Positions 45,539-54,335 of a DNA stretch of 64,000 nt are shown one piece after another (positions within the stretch are counted from its first letter, which is position 1; every line of letters begins with the position of its first letter). Under the pieces are notes generated by a model that saw nothing but the letters and a program-made list of their open reading frames with translations, was not told where the DNA came from and did no database searches. The stretch covers positions 310,001-374,000 of the forward strand of contig JAJFHD010000090.1 of the NCBI GenBank assembly GCA_021775805.1. The letters are read 5' to 3'. This DNA comes from Alphaproteobacteria bacterium (GTDB lineage: Bacteria > Pseudomonadota > Alphaproteobacteria > Rhizobiales > JAJFHC01). Both the position numbers and the translations under genes were made by a program.

Positions 45539-45841
45539 ATGATAAAGCAGGCGACGACGGTCTTGGCCCTGGGTATTGGTACGGTTTCCCTGACGAGTGT
45601 ACCTTCAAGTGCAAAGATCGCTGAATTCGATGTGAATTTTCAAGGCAATGGCCCAATCCTTGAAATTGGGTTCGAGAAAAAACACCACAGGCACCTGCGT
45701 TATATGTACAGCTACGACGATTCTGGCGATTATTACTATGGTGGGCACTGCCAATACTACAAAATGCAAGCTGGTTGGTCGGGAAGTCGCTACTGGTGGA
45801 AAAAGTACAGTGCATGCATGAGACGAAACCGTGTTGGCGAT
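45539..45841 (+). CDS. Small exported Tyr-rich hypothetical protein
   Basis: Protein of about 100 residues with a signal peptide (MIKQATTVLALGIGTVSLTSV) and a short mature part rich in Tyr, Trp and His (HHRHLRYMYSYDDSGDYYYGGHC, split by Gly). ACGGAAA precedes the ATG at 45539. It ends in a basic stretch with two cysteines. No family is recognised. It is convergent with the HerA-like gene. Confidence 0.55.
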
Positions 45842-45913
45842 TGAACTCCCGATTACACGAATCGAAGGCGAGGGCGTGTTGAACGCTCCGATACATCCGT
45901 AATTTATTACAAG

Positions 45914-47983
45914 TTATTCAGTCGCGGGTTTCCCCAATGTAATTCGCGGTATCGGGTTAGCCGTGGTCTGTGCCGGGCGCTGACCGAACAACGACGACGT
46001 GGGTCGCGACACGTCGGCAGGCGTCGGTGACGTCGCTGGCATTGAGCCGTCAGGCACACGGGGCACACGGGAAGGTTCCACCTTTGGAGGGGCGGATTTT
46101 TCCGGCAGTTCTGGCCGCCCGAGCGTTTGGGAAGAGGTCTGCGGCACTGATTTCGCCGGCGCTGTGGGAATCATCGAGGCCGGCGCGGGCTGCGGAGCCT
46201 GTCTAGGCCGTACCGTTTCATCCAGAGTTTGCGCTGAAGTTTTAGCCAGCAATTGTGACTCAGAATGGACGCTTCCGGTCGACTCACTGTTGGCACCGTG
46301 TATGCCGGCCTTAAGGGCTTCGCTTGCCATCTCACCGCCGCCACGCCAACGGGTAACCACGTCATTGAGGAAATCTGTATCGTTTATGTCCTTGCTCCAT
46401 TGATGGCTGAACCGCGCTGAGTCGCCCTTGGGCAGGGCATGTTCCGGCAACCGGTCGAACCGGATGCGGGCGGGCAGGGCGATGCCCTCGCCGAAGGTGA
46501 TTGCTTCACCGGTACTCATCGAAGGCAGGAAATCGAGCAAGCTCGCCGCGGCGTCCGATATAGCCGCCTTGACGATCTCCTGGTCGAGTTCGTTCGACAT
46601 GCGCATGGCAAAGATCGTGTTGCACTGGGACAGGATCGTCGGATCGAGTTCCGACGGCCGCTGGCTGACCACGCACAGGGACACACCATACTTGCGGCCT
46701 TCCTTGGCAATCCTTGACAAGGCACGCTTGGCCGGCTCGAAGCCGAGATTGACATCGCGTGGGATATATCGGTGCGCCTCTTCACAGACCAGGTGTACGG
46801 GTACTGCGCCGGCACTCCAGAGGGCAAAATCAAACGTCATTCGGCAAATAACGGAGACCACCACGCTGACGATGTCTGATGGCAGTCCGGTGAGTTCAAA
46901 TATTGTAATGGGCTTTCCGTTGACCGGTACCCGGAACAGCTGTCCCAAAATCTCCGACATTTTGTCTTCAACAGTAAGATTGCCAAACATGAAGGCAAAT
47001 CTTGGATCCAGAGAAAGAGATTCCAGGCGCGACTTGAGGCGCATGAAGGGTGCGCGGTCGCGCCGCAGATCCAGTCTGCCGATTTGATCCTGAATCAGAC
47101 CGATCAGGTCTGAAATCTTGTAGGGCACGGGCGTGTCCACGGAAATCCCACCGACATCGGCAAGCCTGCGCTGGATCAGGGACGTTCGTTCCTTGCCGCG
47201 ATTGGAGGCGTATTGGTGTTTCGCAATGGGAATGAGTTCGGACAATATCTCGGTTTCGGCTTGCTTGTCCTTCTGGTTGCCGATGACAACCTCAGTCAGT
47301 TCTTCAAACGTAAACAGCCAGAATGGAAGCGTCAGGTTGGACGGGGTAATGACCTCTGCGGAACCGGCAAACGATGTCGCATACTCATTGTGCGGGTCTA
47401 GCAGCAGCACGTGAGCCTGTGGATTTGTGGCGAGAATCTGTCTCAGAATGAGAGCGACTGTGCATGATTTCCCCGTTCCCGTGGACCCGAGAACGGAAAA
47501 GTGTTTGCCCAACAGTTCGTCGACGTCGATGACTGCGGGAATGGTCGAGTCCTGTTGTAGAGTGCCTATGCGAATTGTTGTGGCATCGGGCTTGGAGTAG
47601 GCTCTTTCAAGCTGGGTCTTGGTTGCCAAGCTCACCAGGTCGCCTAGGGCCGGATAACCTGAAACGCCGCGCCTGAATTCCGGTATTCCCGTCTCACCCT
47701 TATGTAACTCCCCAACCAGTTCCAGTTCGGCAATGCGAATTTCCCGTTCACCCGGTTGTTGGGCCGGTACCGGTACACTCAGTGCGGAGACCAGTCCGAG
47801 TACGGTGCTGGTCGATGTCTCAACCGTGAGGAGTGTTCCCATTTCGGCTGTTCGCCGGCCTTCATTGTAAAGCTCATCTTCCAGAACCACGATTGCTTGC
47901 GATCCGGTCACGGACACGACCCTGCCAACATTTGATTGTGCGGGAAGGAGGTAGTCTTGTTGAGATACCGAGGACAGAGTCAT
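45914..47983 (-). CDS. HerA/DUF87-type ATPase
   Basis: P-loop ATPase of 689 residues of the HerA-FtsK group. A small N-terminal HAS-barrel-like domain (about 15-125) is followed by Walker A GSTGTGKS (166-173), LLLDPHNEYA, a helical insert, and VHLVCEEAHRYIPRD as Walker B. SRIAKEGRKYGVSLCVVSQRPSELDP is the sensor region, with the HerA arginine-rich loop. The last 130 residues are Pro/Ser-rich and probably disordered. It could pump DNA or protein. It lacks a neighbouring NurA nuclease, and its partner gene here is a histidine kinase 8 bp upstream. Confidence 0.88.
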   Translation of the reverse strand: MTLSSVSQQDYLLPAQSNVGRVVSVTGSQAIVVLEDELYNEGRRTAEMGTLLTVETSTSTVLGLVSALSVPVPAQQPGEREIRIAELELVGELHKGETGIPEFRRGVSGYPALGDLVSLATKTQLERAYSKPDATTIRIGTLQQDSTIPAVIDVDELLGKHFSVLGSTGTGKSCTVALILRQILATNPQAHVLLLDPHNEYATSFAGSAEVITPSNLTLPFWLFTFEELTEVVIGNQKDKQAETEILSELIPIAKHQYASNRGKERTSLIQRRLADVGGISVDTPVPYKISDLIGLIQDQIGRLDLRRDRAPFMRLKSRLESLSLDPRFAFMFGNLTVEDKMSEILGQLFRVPVNGKPITIFELTGLPSDIVSVVVSVICRMTFDFALWSAGAVPVHLVCEEAHRYIPRDVNLGFEPAKRALSRIAKEGRKYGVSLCVVSQRPSELDPTILSQCNTIFAMRMSNELDQEIVKAAISDAAASLLDFLPSMSTGEAITFGEGIALPARIRFDRLPEHALPKGDSARFSHQWSKDINDTDFLNDVVTRWRGGGEMASEALKAGIHGANSESTGSVHSESQLLAKTSAQTLDETVRPRQAPQPAPASMIPTAPAKSVPQTSSQTLGRPELPEKSAPPKVEPSRVPRVPDGSMPATSPTPADVSRPTSSLFGQRPAQTTANPIPRITLGKPATE

Positions 47984-47991
47984 GACAGTCT

Positions 47992-48909
47992 CTACTGTTT
48001 GTTGTGGACTGAGCGGGAGCGGTCACTGCGCGCGCAGGCGGGCATAAGCAACGCAACACTGGTGCCCGCATTAGGGCTGCTTTCAATGGTGAGTCGTCCA
48101 TCTTGGAGTTCGATCAGAGCCTTAGCGATAGGCAGGCCAAGACCACTGCCGTCATAACGGCGATCGAGTCCGGAATCGATTTGACCGAATCTGGACAGTG
48201 CCAGTTCGATATCTGGTTCAGACATGCCGATTCCTTCATCTTTCACAATAATACGCACCCTGTCGTTCGGTGCCTTGGATACAGATACGTCGATCGTTCC
48301 GTTTTTCTCTGAGAACTTGACGGCATTGTCGATGATGTTGAACAAGACCTGACGGGTCTTGGACTGATCTGCATATACCGAGTTCAAACCTCGTTCCGTG
48401 TTTCGGGACAATGAAATGTTGGCGTCTGCAGCTTTGATCGAAAGTTCCGAAAAGCAGACATCGATGATTTCATTGATGTCGATGGTGTCTGGGTTGATAG
48501 AAACAGCACCGCTCTGAAGTTTTGTTAGCTCGAGCAACCGGTTGATCATGCTTAGAAGATCGACCGCAGAATCGTTGATGTATCCGCAGAACTCAGACAC
48601 CTGTTCCGTGGTTAATGTGTCCGCTTCATGGACCTTGAGAACATCGGAGAAACCGATTATCGCGTTGAGAGGCGTGCGCAGTTCGTGGCTCATGTTTGCT
48701 ATAAATGCCGCACGAGCACGGTTTGCCAGTTCGGCCTCGACATTGGACGCCCGCAACGCGATTTCTGCACGATGTCTGTGAACCGCGTTGCCGAGGCTGT
48801 TCGTGTATCGCGATATCAATGTGTTCCGACCGCTGCCACGCGCGGCGCGGTATGACATCATGGCTGCCTCCGGTTCCGTCAAATACGCGGCAACCATGAT
48901 GCGGTGCAA
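47992..48909 (-). CDS. Cytosolic sensor histidine kinase
   Basis: Kinase of 305 residues without membrane helices or a recognised sensor domain. A coiled-coil entry leads to the phosphoacceptor SHELRTPLNAIIGFSD, then the ATPase domain with DNAVKF (N box), DEGIGM (G1) and GSGLGLPIAKAL (G2). It ends 8 bp before the HerA-like ATPase, so the two are probably co-transcribed. No response regulator is adjacent, so it must act on a partner elsewhere. Met17 is an alternative start. Confidence 0.88.
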   Translation of the reverse strand: MHRIMVAAYLTEPEAAMMSYRAARGSGRNTLISRYTNSLGNAVHRHRAEIALRASNVEAELANRARAAFIANMSHELRTPLNAIIGFSDVLKVHEADTLTTEQVSEFCGYINDSAVDLLSMINRLLELTKLQSGAVSINPDTIDINEIIDVCFSELSIKAADANISLSRNTERGLNSVYADQSKTRQVLFNIIDNAVKFSEKNGTIDVSVSKAPNDRVRIIVKDEGIGMSEPDIELALSRFGQIDSGLDRRYDGSGLGLPIAKALIELQDGRLTIESSPNAGTSVALLMPACARSDRSRSVHNKQ

Positions 48910-48976
48910 TTCATAATTTGCGGTTAATTTCGCGGTTTTGGAGGAAAGCCGACCTGAAACTCAACAGACCCTAGTG

Positions 48977-50212
48977 TCACTTCGCCGGAGGAGAGAAGAG
49001 CTCGGTGGCAACCGTCGTGCCGCGAAGGATGTGGGCGCCCAGTGAACGCCAGGGGACATCCACCATTTTGGCAAAAGCGTCAGTCGCAAGGACATCCTCA
49101 CCCAGAACCTTGGTCAAATCTTCCAAACGGCTGACTTCATTGACTGTTGCACCGATAACGGTGAATGAGAGCCGTTCGGCAACACCAATGTTTCCGAAGA
49201 CAGCTTGTCCCAGGTGCAAGGCCGTTCCGAAACGCAAGGGATCTTGCCCGTTGGACTGCCTGGCCGTGTTGATCTGCACGAGGCGCTCATGTGCAAGGCC
49301 CTGCGCCTGATAAGCATGAAGACAGGCCTTTTTTGCCCCTGATCCGTCACTCTCGAAGGGAAAGACGGCGAGTACAGCATCTCCGATGAAACTCAGGACT
49401 TCACCATCATTTTCGAGCACGGCCCCCGCCGCTGCCTCGAAATAGGTGTTGAGGAGTGAAATGAAGGCATCAGGTGCGAGGGTTTCGGCAAGTTCTGTAG
49501 AGCCACGCAGATCGCTGTACCAGAAGGCTGCATGAATCGTTTCGCCGTCACCACGGCGAATCTGACCGTTGAGGACGCGCAAACCCGCATTTCTCCCCAT
49601 ATAGGTTGATACAACGTTTTCCGCGATTTGGTCGCGCAGGCGCATTTTGCAGGCAACGCCCAGACGGTACTGTATCCGTTGGAGGCTCCGGATATGCGCA
49701 TTACTCAGACCGTTCTCATTGTCCACAGCCCAAGAGCCGATCATGCCGTCCATATCCCCCCCTCCAAACTCGATGAGATACGCGAAATAGTCCGTAATGC
49801 CTTCTAAACGAAGCTCTTCAAGGAAAGGGAAGTCAAGAAGCGCGTCATCGCCGACAAGAGGGCGCCTGAGAAACGGCAATCGATGTTTTAGCATGTAGAA
49901 GATCGGGCTTTGCAGGAACTGCTCAGGATAGTCGCCGTCGGTTTCCACATGGGAGTGTTCATTGCGCTCAATTCCGGAACCACGCAGCCACGTCAGGCTG
50001 ATACTGGCATAAAGTGGATGAAGAGTTGGAAACGTTATATGAGCTCGAGCGATCGGGATGCCGGCCGCATAGAGTTGTTCGCAGCAGCCTGAAAGCAGAT
50101 CTTCCAATGTCGTTGCTCCAAGAGCGCCGGCCATGAGCCATGACGCAACGGAGTCAATCAGGGCAACGGAGCCTGAGGAGTCGAGCGATGACACGGTAGG
50201 GAATTTCTCCAT
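48977..50212 (-). CDS. Class III adenylate/guanylate cyclase
   Basis: Soluble cyclase of 411 residues from the ATG at 50212; the frame is open 83 codons further upstream, but that part is Arg/Pro-rich and improbable. The N-terminal region of about 200 residues is a sensor-like domain without a clear name. The catalytic domain begins AAFWYSDLRGST (first metal aspartate) and continues SFIGDAVLAVFPF (second metal aspartate), RFGTALHLGQAVFGNIG and TVIGATVNEVSRLE. It is the second nucleotide cyclase in the window. It lies 67 bp upstream of the histidine kinase on the same strand. Confidence 0.82.
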   Translation of the reverse strand: MEKFPTVSSLDSSGSVALIDSVASWLMAGALGATTLEDLLSGCCEQLYAAGIPIARAHITFPTLHPLYASISLTWLRGSGIERNEHSHVETDGDYPEQFLQSPIFYMLKHRLPFLRRPLVGDDALLDFPFLEELRLEGITDYFAYLIEFGGGDMDGMIGSWAVDNENGLSNAHIRSLQRIQYRLGVACKMRLRDQIAENVVSTYMGRNAGLRVLNGQIRRGDGETIHAAFWYSDLRGSTELAETLAPDAFISLLNTYFEAAAGAVLENDGEVLSFIGDAVLAVFPFESDGSGAKKACLHAYQAQGLAHERLVQINTARQSNGQDPLRFGTALHLGQAVFGNIGVAERLSFTVIGATVNEVSRLEDLTKVLGEDVLATDAFAKMVDVPWRSLGAHILRGTTVATELFSPPAK

Positions 50213-50300
50213 GGAAAGTGCTTTCGGAAACCAATGATCATGGTTTCGACAAAGACCGCGAACCGCTCCGAACATACGGTCGGCAGTCAACGAAAGTAAA

Positions 50301-50330
50301 GCCCGGGACGTTGGGCTGAACGTCCCGGGC
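50301..50330 (-). terminator. Probable intrinsic terminator of the PepSY-like gene
   Basis: A perfect 12-base GC-rich stem (GCCCGGGACGTT and its complement) with a six-base loop is followed on the minus strand by TTTACTTT. It lies 130 bp downstream of the PepSY-like gene and just upstream of the cyclase gene. Confidence 0.7.
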
Positions 50331-50457
50331 CTAGGGCTCCTTTGAGGGGAGGAGCGACACCTGACACAGTGTGGTGGGCGGGCTCCGATCGGTTTGGGCT
50401 GTGATCGGGCCTGATGCCAGGTGTTGGAAACGTGGTCTTTCGTATCCCGCTGTATAT

Positions 50458-50781
50458 TCACGCAACGCGACGGCGCTTTACGATGTTCCCGGTGTATGCA
50501 TTGACCCAGATTTTGAAGACGCGACCATGTCGGTGAGCACGCACCTTGTATACTTGTCCGTTCCGGCGAAGGCCGTGAAATCCGCGATATCCACGGCGTT
50601 CAAGTTTTTTTAGGACTCTCCAGCGGGGAAGGGCGTCGTCCTGGGCATCGTAGCGGGACAATTTGTTGCCGTGGTGACCGGTTCCCCCGAGACCAACTCC
50701 CAATCCGCCTGCTTGTGCCGATAGCTGTAGTCCGAACAGGGCAATCGCGATCGTTCCCGCTGCGACAATCGACTTTATCAT
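50458..50781 (-). CDS. Small exported PepSY-like protein
   Basis: Protein of 107 residues starting at the ATG at 50781, which follows AAGGAG by about nine bases. A signal peptide (MIKSIVAAGTIAIALFGLQL, cleaved after AQA) is followed by a Gly/His-rich linker and a basic C-terminal domain (RRGYRGFHGLRRNGQVYKV, AYTGNIVKRRRVA) with the strand pattern of PepSY proteins. These are often periplasmic peptidase modulators. The C-terminus resembles that of the protein at 38599-38925. A terminator follows it. Confidence 0.7.
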   Translation of the reverse strand: MIKSIVAAGTIAIALFGLQLSAQAGGLGVGLGGTGHHGNKLSRYDAQDDALPRWRVLKKLERRGYRGFHGLRRNGQVYKVRAHRHGRVFKIWVNAYTGNIVKRRRVA

Positions 50782-51179
50782 ATAAGCCGTCTCCTTTGTG
50801 TCTCCCCCCAACCCGAGGAATGCACGGATTTGTTTGCAACATCCTTGTGTTGCCTCTCAAGCATCCTGAAACTTGGCGAATGGCGGTATCTGAATGCTCG
50901 TCAAACTCGAACGATACTGACTTGGCGAGCGGTCAAAACTATTGCAAGGGGTGGAGGAACAGATATTCGAAGGCATCCCCGAACTTGCTCGTTTCTTGTG
51001 GCTGACCGAACAACAACGTCAGCTCCCTGAGAGTGTGAATTAGTGTATAACAGATTGAAATACAAAGGAAAAAGTTTGTGACGCTGACGTAGGGTCGATT
51101 GGCTGGGAGTGCCGTGAATTCTGCGTCAAATCTGCGTCTGTCGTTCTCTTCTAAATCATGACTCGACTCCAACCCGGTT
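50782..51179. other. Intergenic region upstream of the SOS promoter
   Basis: About 400 bases between the PepSY-like gene and the SOS promoter. A minus-strand frame (50939-51172, TTG start) has a plausible hydrophobic segment but no ribosome binding site. No repeat or RNA gene is seen. Confidence 0.4.
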
Positions 51180-51220
51180 TGACATCGTCGATAAACTTCT
51201 GTATGTTCTTGCTATGTTCC
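51180..51220 (+). promoter_or_regulatory. SOS promoter with LexA box for the portal operon
   Basis: TTGACA (51180-51185), a 17-base spacer and TATGTT (51203-51208) form a near-consensus promoter. GTTC-N7-GTTC (51206-51220), the alphaproteobacterial LexA box, overlaps the -10. It is arranged exactly as at 36586-36626. It faces the acetyltransferase-portal gene set, so these genes should be induced by DNA damage. Confidence 0.8.
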
Positions 51221-51384
51221 GCTCAGTAGGTAGCGGTAATCGTTTGTCCGCGGGGCCACAGGTGCGAGGGGTGTTGCCATCTTTGGTGCCTTTTGGCCCT
51301 TGGCTGTGGAAGACAGAAGTTTCGGCCGAAAATCGTTTTGGCGACAGTCATCCCGAATATTTTTCATCACAATTTGAGAGTGCC

Positions 51385-52101
51385 ATGATCGTAATTGCGC
51401 CTGCGCACTTGCGCGATGTTTCGTTCGTCACCGCCAATTTACGTGACGAGGATCGGCAGGAGATATTTTGTCAGTGGATCGACGAGGACACGGAAACGTT
51501 TTCCCGAGCCGTCGTAGATTGCACACCACACCATCGCTATGTCGCCCTCGAGAACGGCAATCCGACCGCTGTGTTCGGCGTCACTTATCAGCACCCGGGA
51601 TTGTGGGGCGCCTGGGCTTACGGCACGAAGCGATTGCGCCGTGCAGTGCCGGCAATCACGCGTTACCTCTGCAATGTCCTGGCGCCGAAATTGCTGAATG
51701 CCGGCGCAAACCGCGTTGAGGTCCGAACCCTGGTCGATCATGACATTGCACATCGCTGGCTTGAACGCTTGGGTGCGGTTCGTGAGGGCCTGTTGCCTGA
51801 ATACGGGAAGAATGGCGAGACCTTCGTTCTCTATGTCTGGCGTCGCGGCGACCTTCACCTTCCCTTGAATGCATACTCGAAAAGGAATGAAAGCCCCATG
51901 TGCCTTTCAACGCCCAAGGCTCCGGCCCCTCCACCGCCACCGCCCGCCACTGCAGAAGAAGATCCGGAAATTCGTTCGCGCCAGGAGGCCGAGCGCCGCC
52001 GACTTCGCAAGGCCAAGGGAAGAGCTTCGACAATTCTCACCAGCGGCCTGGGAGTTTCGTCAAGCGATCCGTCCAGCCGTAAAACGCTGCTCGGAGATTG
52101 A
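51385..52101 (+). CDS. Phage GNAT-like protein fused in frame to a small MC-type virion protein
   Basis: Open frame of 238 residues from the ATG at 51385 (GAGAG four bases upstream). Residues 1-170 resemble the acetyltransferase-like protein often found before podoviral portals (RYVALENGNPTAVFGVTY, AHRWLERLGAVREGLLPEYG). No stop separates it from the small protein that begins at 51898 (MCLSTPKAPAPPPPPP, ending SSRKTLLGD), which has its own AAAAGGAA site and in related phages is, from memory, a separate gene. Either a stop was lost or both a fusion and a 67-residue internal product are made. Confidence 0.7.
   Translation: MIVIAPAHLRDVSFVTANLRDEDRQEIFCQWIDEDTETFSRAVVDCTPHHRYVALENGNPTAVFGVTYQHPGLWGAWAYGTKRLRRAVPAITRYLCNVLAPKLLNAGANRVEVRTLVDHDIAHRWLERLGAVREGLLPEYGKNGETFVLYVWRRGDLHLPLNAYSKRNESPMCLSTPKAPAPPPPPPATAEEDPEIRSRQEAERRRLRKAKGRASTILTSGLGVSSSDPSSRKTLLGD
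51880..51912 (+). repeat. Direct repeat (copy 2): RBS and first codons of the MC-type genes
   Basis: Partner of 41331-41361: AAAAGGAA, GCCCCATGTG and TCAACG in the same order. It marks the 5' end of the small MC protein in front of the portal gene. Confidence 0.55.
51898..52101 (+). CDS. Small MC-type phage protein (internal start)
   Basis: Possible separate product of 67 residues starting at the ATG at 51898 with an AAAAGGAA site. Cys2, a poly-proline segment (PAPPPPPP), a charged helix (RSRQEAERRRLRKAKGR) and a conserved end (STILTSGLGV, RKTLLGD) are characteristic of a short virion-associated protein encoded before podoviral portals. It may be a lipid-anchored or head-neck component. It shares its first residues with the toxin-like protein at 41347. 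Confidence 0.6.
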   Translation: MCLSTPKAPAPPPPPPATAEEDPEIRSRQEAERRRLRKAKGRASTILTSGLGVSSSDPSSRKTLLGD

Positions 52102-52125
52102 TCATCCAAAACGAAAGGTGTCGAG

Positions 52126-53829
52126 ATGGCTATTGTTGACGATCTGATCGCCCGGGCGGACAAGCTCGCCATCGAACGATCATCGTTCCAGAGGGTCTGG
52201 CGCGATATCGCCGCCGTTGTCATGCCGACGGCGCCGGACTTCGACGGCGAACCTGGTGCACGTGAGGGGGAGTTTGCGAGCAGACCGCGAAGTGCCGACC
52301 GTACCTCGAAGATTTACGATTCCACAGGTATCTGGGCCGGAGACCGGCTTGCCGCCGGCCTCGAAAGCCTCGTCACTCCACAATCTGAATCCTGGCATGG
52401 ACTTCGTCTCGATGATCCACTAGCACCCGATCCCACTGATGAGGAAGCCGAATGGCTTGACCGGCTGCGAGATTATCTTTTTGCAATGCGTTATGACGCG
52501 CGCTCGGGCTTTCTCGAGGCCAATCAACAGGCCCTGCGCAGTGTCGTCAACCTGGGCACTGGCCTCATTTTTGTTGACGAAGGCTTTGGTTCTGCACCGG
52601 TTCGATATCGCCCGATGCCTCTGTCGGAGTGTTTCTTGGGGATCGATCACTACGGTCTTCTGGACACGGTCTACCGCCGCTTTACGTTAACCGCACGCCA
52701 GGCCCGGCAGCGCTTCGGGAACAATTTGAGTGCCGGAGTTACCGAGGCGGCCGTCAGTGAAAAAGACAAGGACAAACGGTTCTCATTTCTCCATGTGGTC
52801 CAGCCGCGTGAAGAAACCTCATCACGGAAGGCTCCGAACCGAACAGCCCCCTACGCGTCCTACTATGTCGAAATGGATGAGCGAGAAATGGTCGTCGAAG
52901 GCGGCTTCTTCGACTTTCCCTATGTCGACTACCGCTGGAGTCCTCATCCTGGTCAGGCCTATGGCGAAGGCCCGGTCATGCAGGCTCTGGCTGACATCAA
53001 GACACTTAATGCCATGTCGAAAACCGCGCTCCGCGCGGGCCAGCAAGCCGTTGACCCTCCGCTTGCCATTGCCGATGATGGTGTCATCAATCGCCCTAAC
53101 CTCAATGCCCGCGCAGTCAACTACGGTGCGGTCGATCACAATGGCCGATTGAAGATCCAACCGATCATCACGGCACGGAGCCCGGACCTCGCTGAAAAGA
53201 TCATGGACCAGCGCCGGGAGGCTGTGCGCGAGACGTTATATGTGAATCTCTTTCAGGTTCTGCTCAAGAACCCCAACATGACGGCAACCGAAGCCATGAT
53301 CCGGGCCAACGAAAAAGGTCAGCTTTTGGGCCCTGCCGGTGCCCGCATCCAGAACGGCCTTGCCCGCCTGATTGATCGCGAGATCGGCATTCTCCAGCGC
53401 AAGGGCTACCTCGCTCCGCCAAGCAACCTGGCGCCACCTGATAGTATGGTGAACCGGTCCTTTGGCGCGCATTTCTCATCCCCACTGGATCGGCTTCGTC
53501 GCTCCAACGAACTCGTAGGTGTTCAGCAGACACTGGAGATTGCTGCACGCATTGGCCAAGTTGATCCGTCCGTCTATGACAATCTGGATGGCGACGAGGC
53601 CCTGCGCCTGGCCGCCGACATAAATGGAGCTCCGCGCAAAATCCTGCGCCGGGTCGAAGAACGCGATGAGTTGCGCCAAGGTCGCGAACAACTGGCCCAA
53701 GCCCAGACCACGGCAGACCTGACCCAAAAATTCGCCGGGGCGGCCAAGGACGGTCTGCCGGTGCTCGAAGCCCTTGGAGCCTCGGCTCCGCAATCCCTGG
53801 AGGCGCTCGGTGACCTGGCATCATCTTAG
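52126..53829 (+). CDS. Portal protein (podoviral head-tail connector)
   Basis: Dodecameric portal of 567 residues in the T7 gp8-like group (bacteriophage head-to-tail connecting protein). Typical segments are ERSSFQRVWRDIAAVVMP, a DSTGIWAGDRLAAGLESLVTP clip region, GTGLIFVDEGF, PYVDYRWSPHPGQAYGEGPV and the wing/crown helices near NPNMTATEAMIRANEKGQLLGPAG. It forms the DNA gate and the docking site for terminase. It starts 24 bp after the MC-type gene and overlaps the Bbp19-like gene. Confidence 0.95.
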   Translation: MAIVDDLIARADKLAIERSSFQRVWRDIAAVVMPTAPDFDGEPGAREGEFASRPRSADRTSKIYDSTGIWAGDRLAAGLESLVTPQSESWHGLRLDDPLAPDPTDEEAEWLDRLRDYLFAMRYDARSGFLEANQQALRSVVNLGTGLIFVDEGFGSAPVRYRPMPLSECFLGIDHYGLLDTVYRRFTLTARQARQRFGNNLSAGVTEAAVSEKDKDKRFSFLHVVQPREETSSRKAPNRTAPYASYYVEMDEREMVVEGGFFDFPYVDYRWSPHPGQAYGEGPVMQALADIKTLNAMSKTALRAGQQAVDPPLAIADDGVINRPNLNARAVNYGAVDHNGRLKIQPIITARSPDLAEKIMDQRREAVRETLYVNLFQVLLKNPNMTATEAMIRANEKGQLLGPAGARIQNGLARLIDREIGILQRKGYLAPPSNLAPPDSMVNRSFGAHFSSPLDRLRRSNELVGVQQTLEIAARIGQVDPSVYDNLDGDEALRLAADINGAPRKILRRVEERDELRQGREQLAQAQTTADLTQKFAGAAKDGLPVLEALGASAPQSLEALGDLASS

Positions 53830-54139
53830 CTCAGCCTTCGTACCTGGCCTGCGCCGTCGCCTCCAGGCAAGGCTCAACCTGAGCAATGCCTATCGCCGTC
53901 TTTTCTCCGGTCACGGCTCCAAAGCCGATGCCGAAATAGTGCTCTCGGATCTCGCCAATGTGACCGGATTCTACCGGGTCACTGAACCCGGCGCCGGCAC
54001 GCTCGACTATCAGGAGGGCAAACGTGCGGTCTATGGCCGTGTCTTCCGTTTTTTGCGCATGAGTGCAGACGAGCGCGCCGGTCTGGAGGAAGCAGCCCGC
54101 GCAGAAGCCCTCTCGGACGCTCGGGAAGGCGAGATCTGA
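53810..54139 (+). CDS. Bbp19-like phage protein
   Basis: Protein of 109 residues with the pattern YRRLFSGHGSKADAEIVLSDLA, then GKRAVYGRVFRFLRM, characteristic of the Bbp19 family found after podoviral portals. Its function is unknown, though it is thought to be structural or to help assembly. The GTG at 53810 follows GGAGG by seven bases and lies within the portal gene, so translation is coupled. Confidence 0.8.
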   Translation: MTWHHLSSAFVPGLRRRLQARLNLSNAYRRLFSGHGSKADAEIVLSDLANVTGFYRVTEPGAGTLDYQEGKRAVYGRVFRFLRMSADERAGLEEAARAEALSDAREGEI

Positions 54140-54335
54140 CCGGAGTTGCTTAAACTGTCGTCGTCCTCGGGATTGAACCGACGGCCTTCCAAATTTCAAC
54201 CGTCGACCGTCCGACAGGCGCGATCTTCACCGTCGCAAAGGCACAATCCTGCATCCGATTCCTTAAAGGCCTGGCCGTCGTACGCCGGGTCTTTTGCATT
54301 TTCGTTTCACATTCACCCGTCTCAGGAGGTCGGCT

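Noticed and set aside
50939..51172. 77-codon minus-strand frame next to the LexA box
   Set aside because: TTG start without a ribosome binding site; the SOS promoter points the other way.
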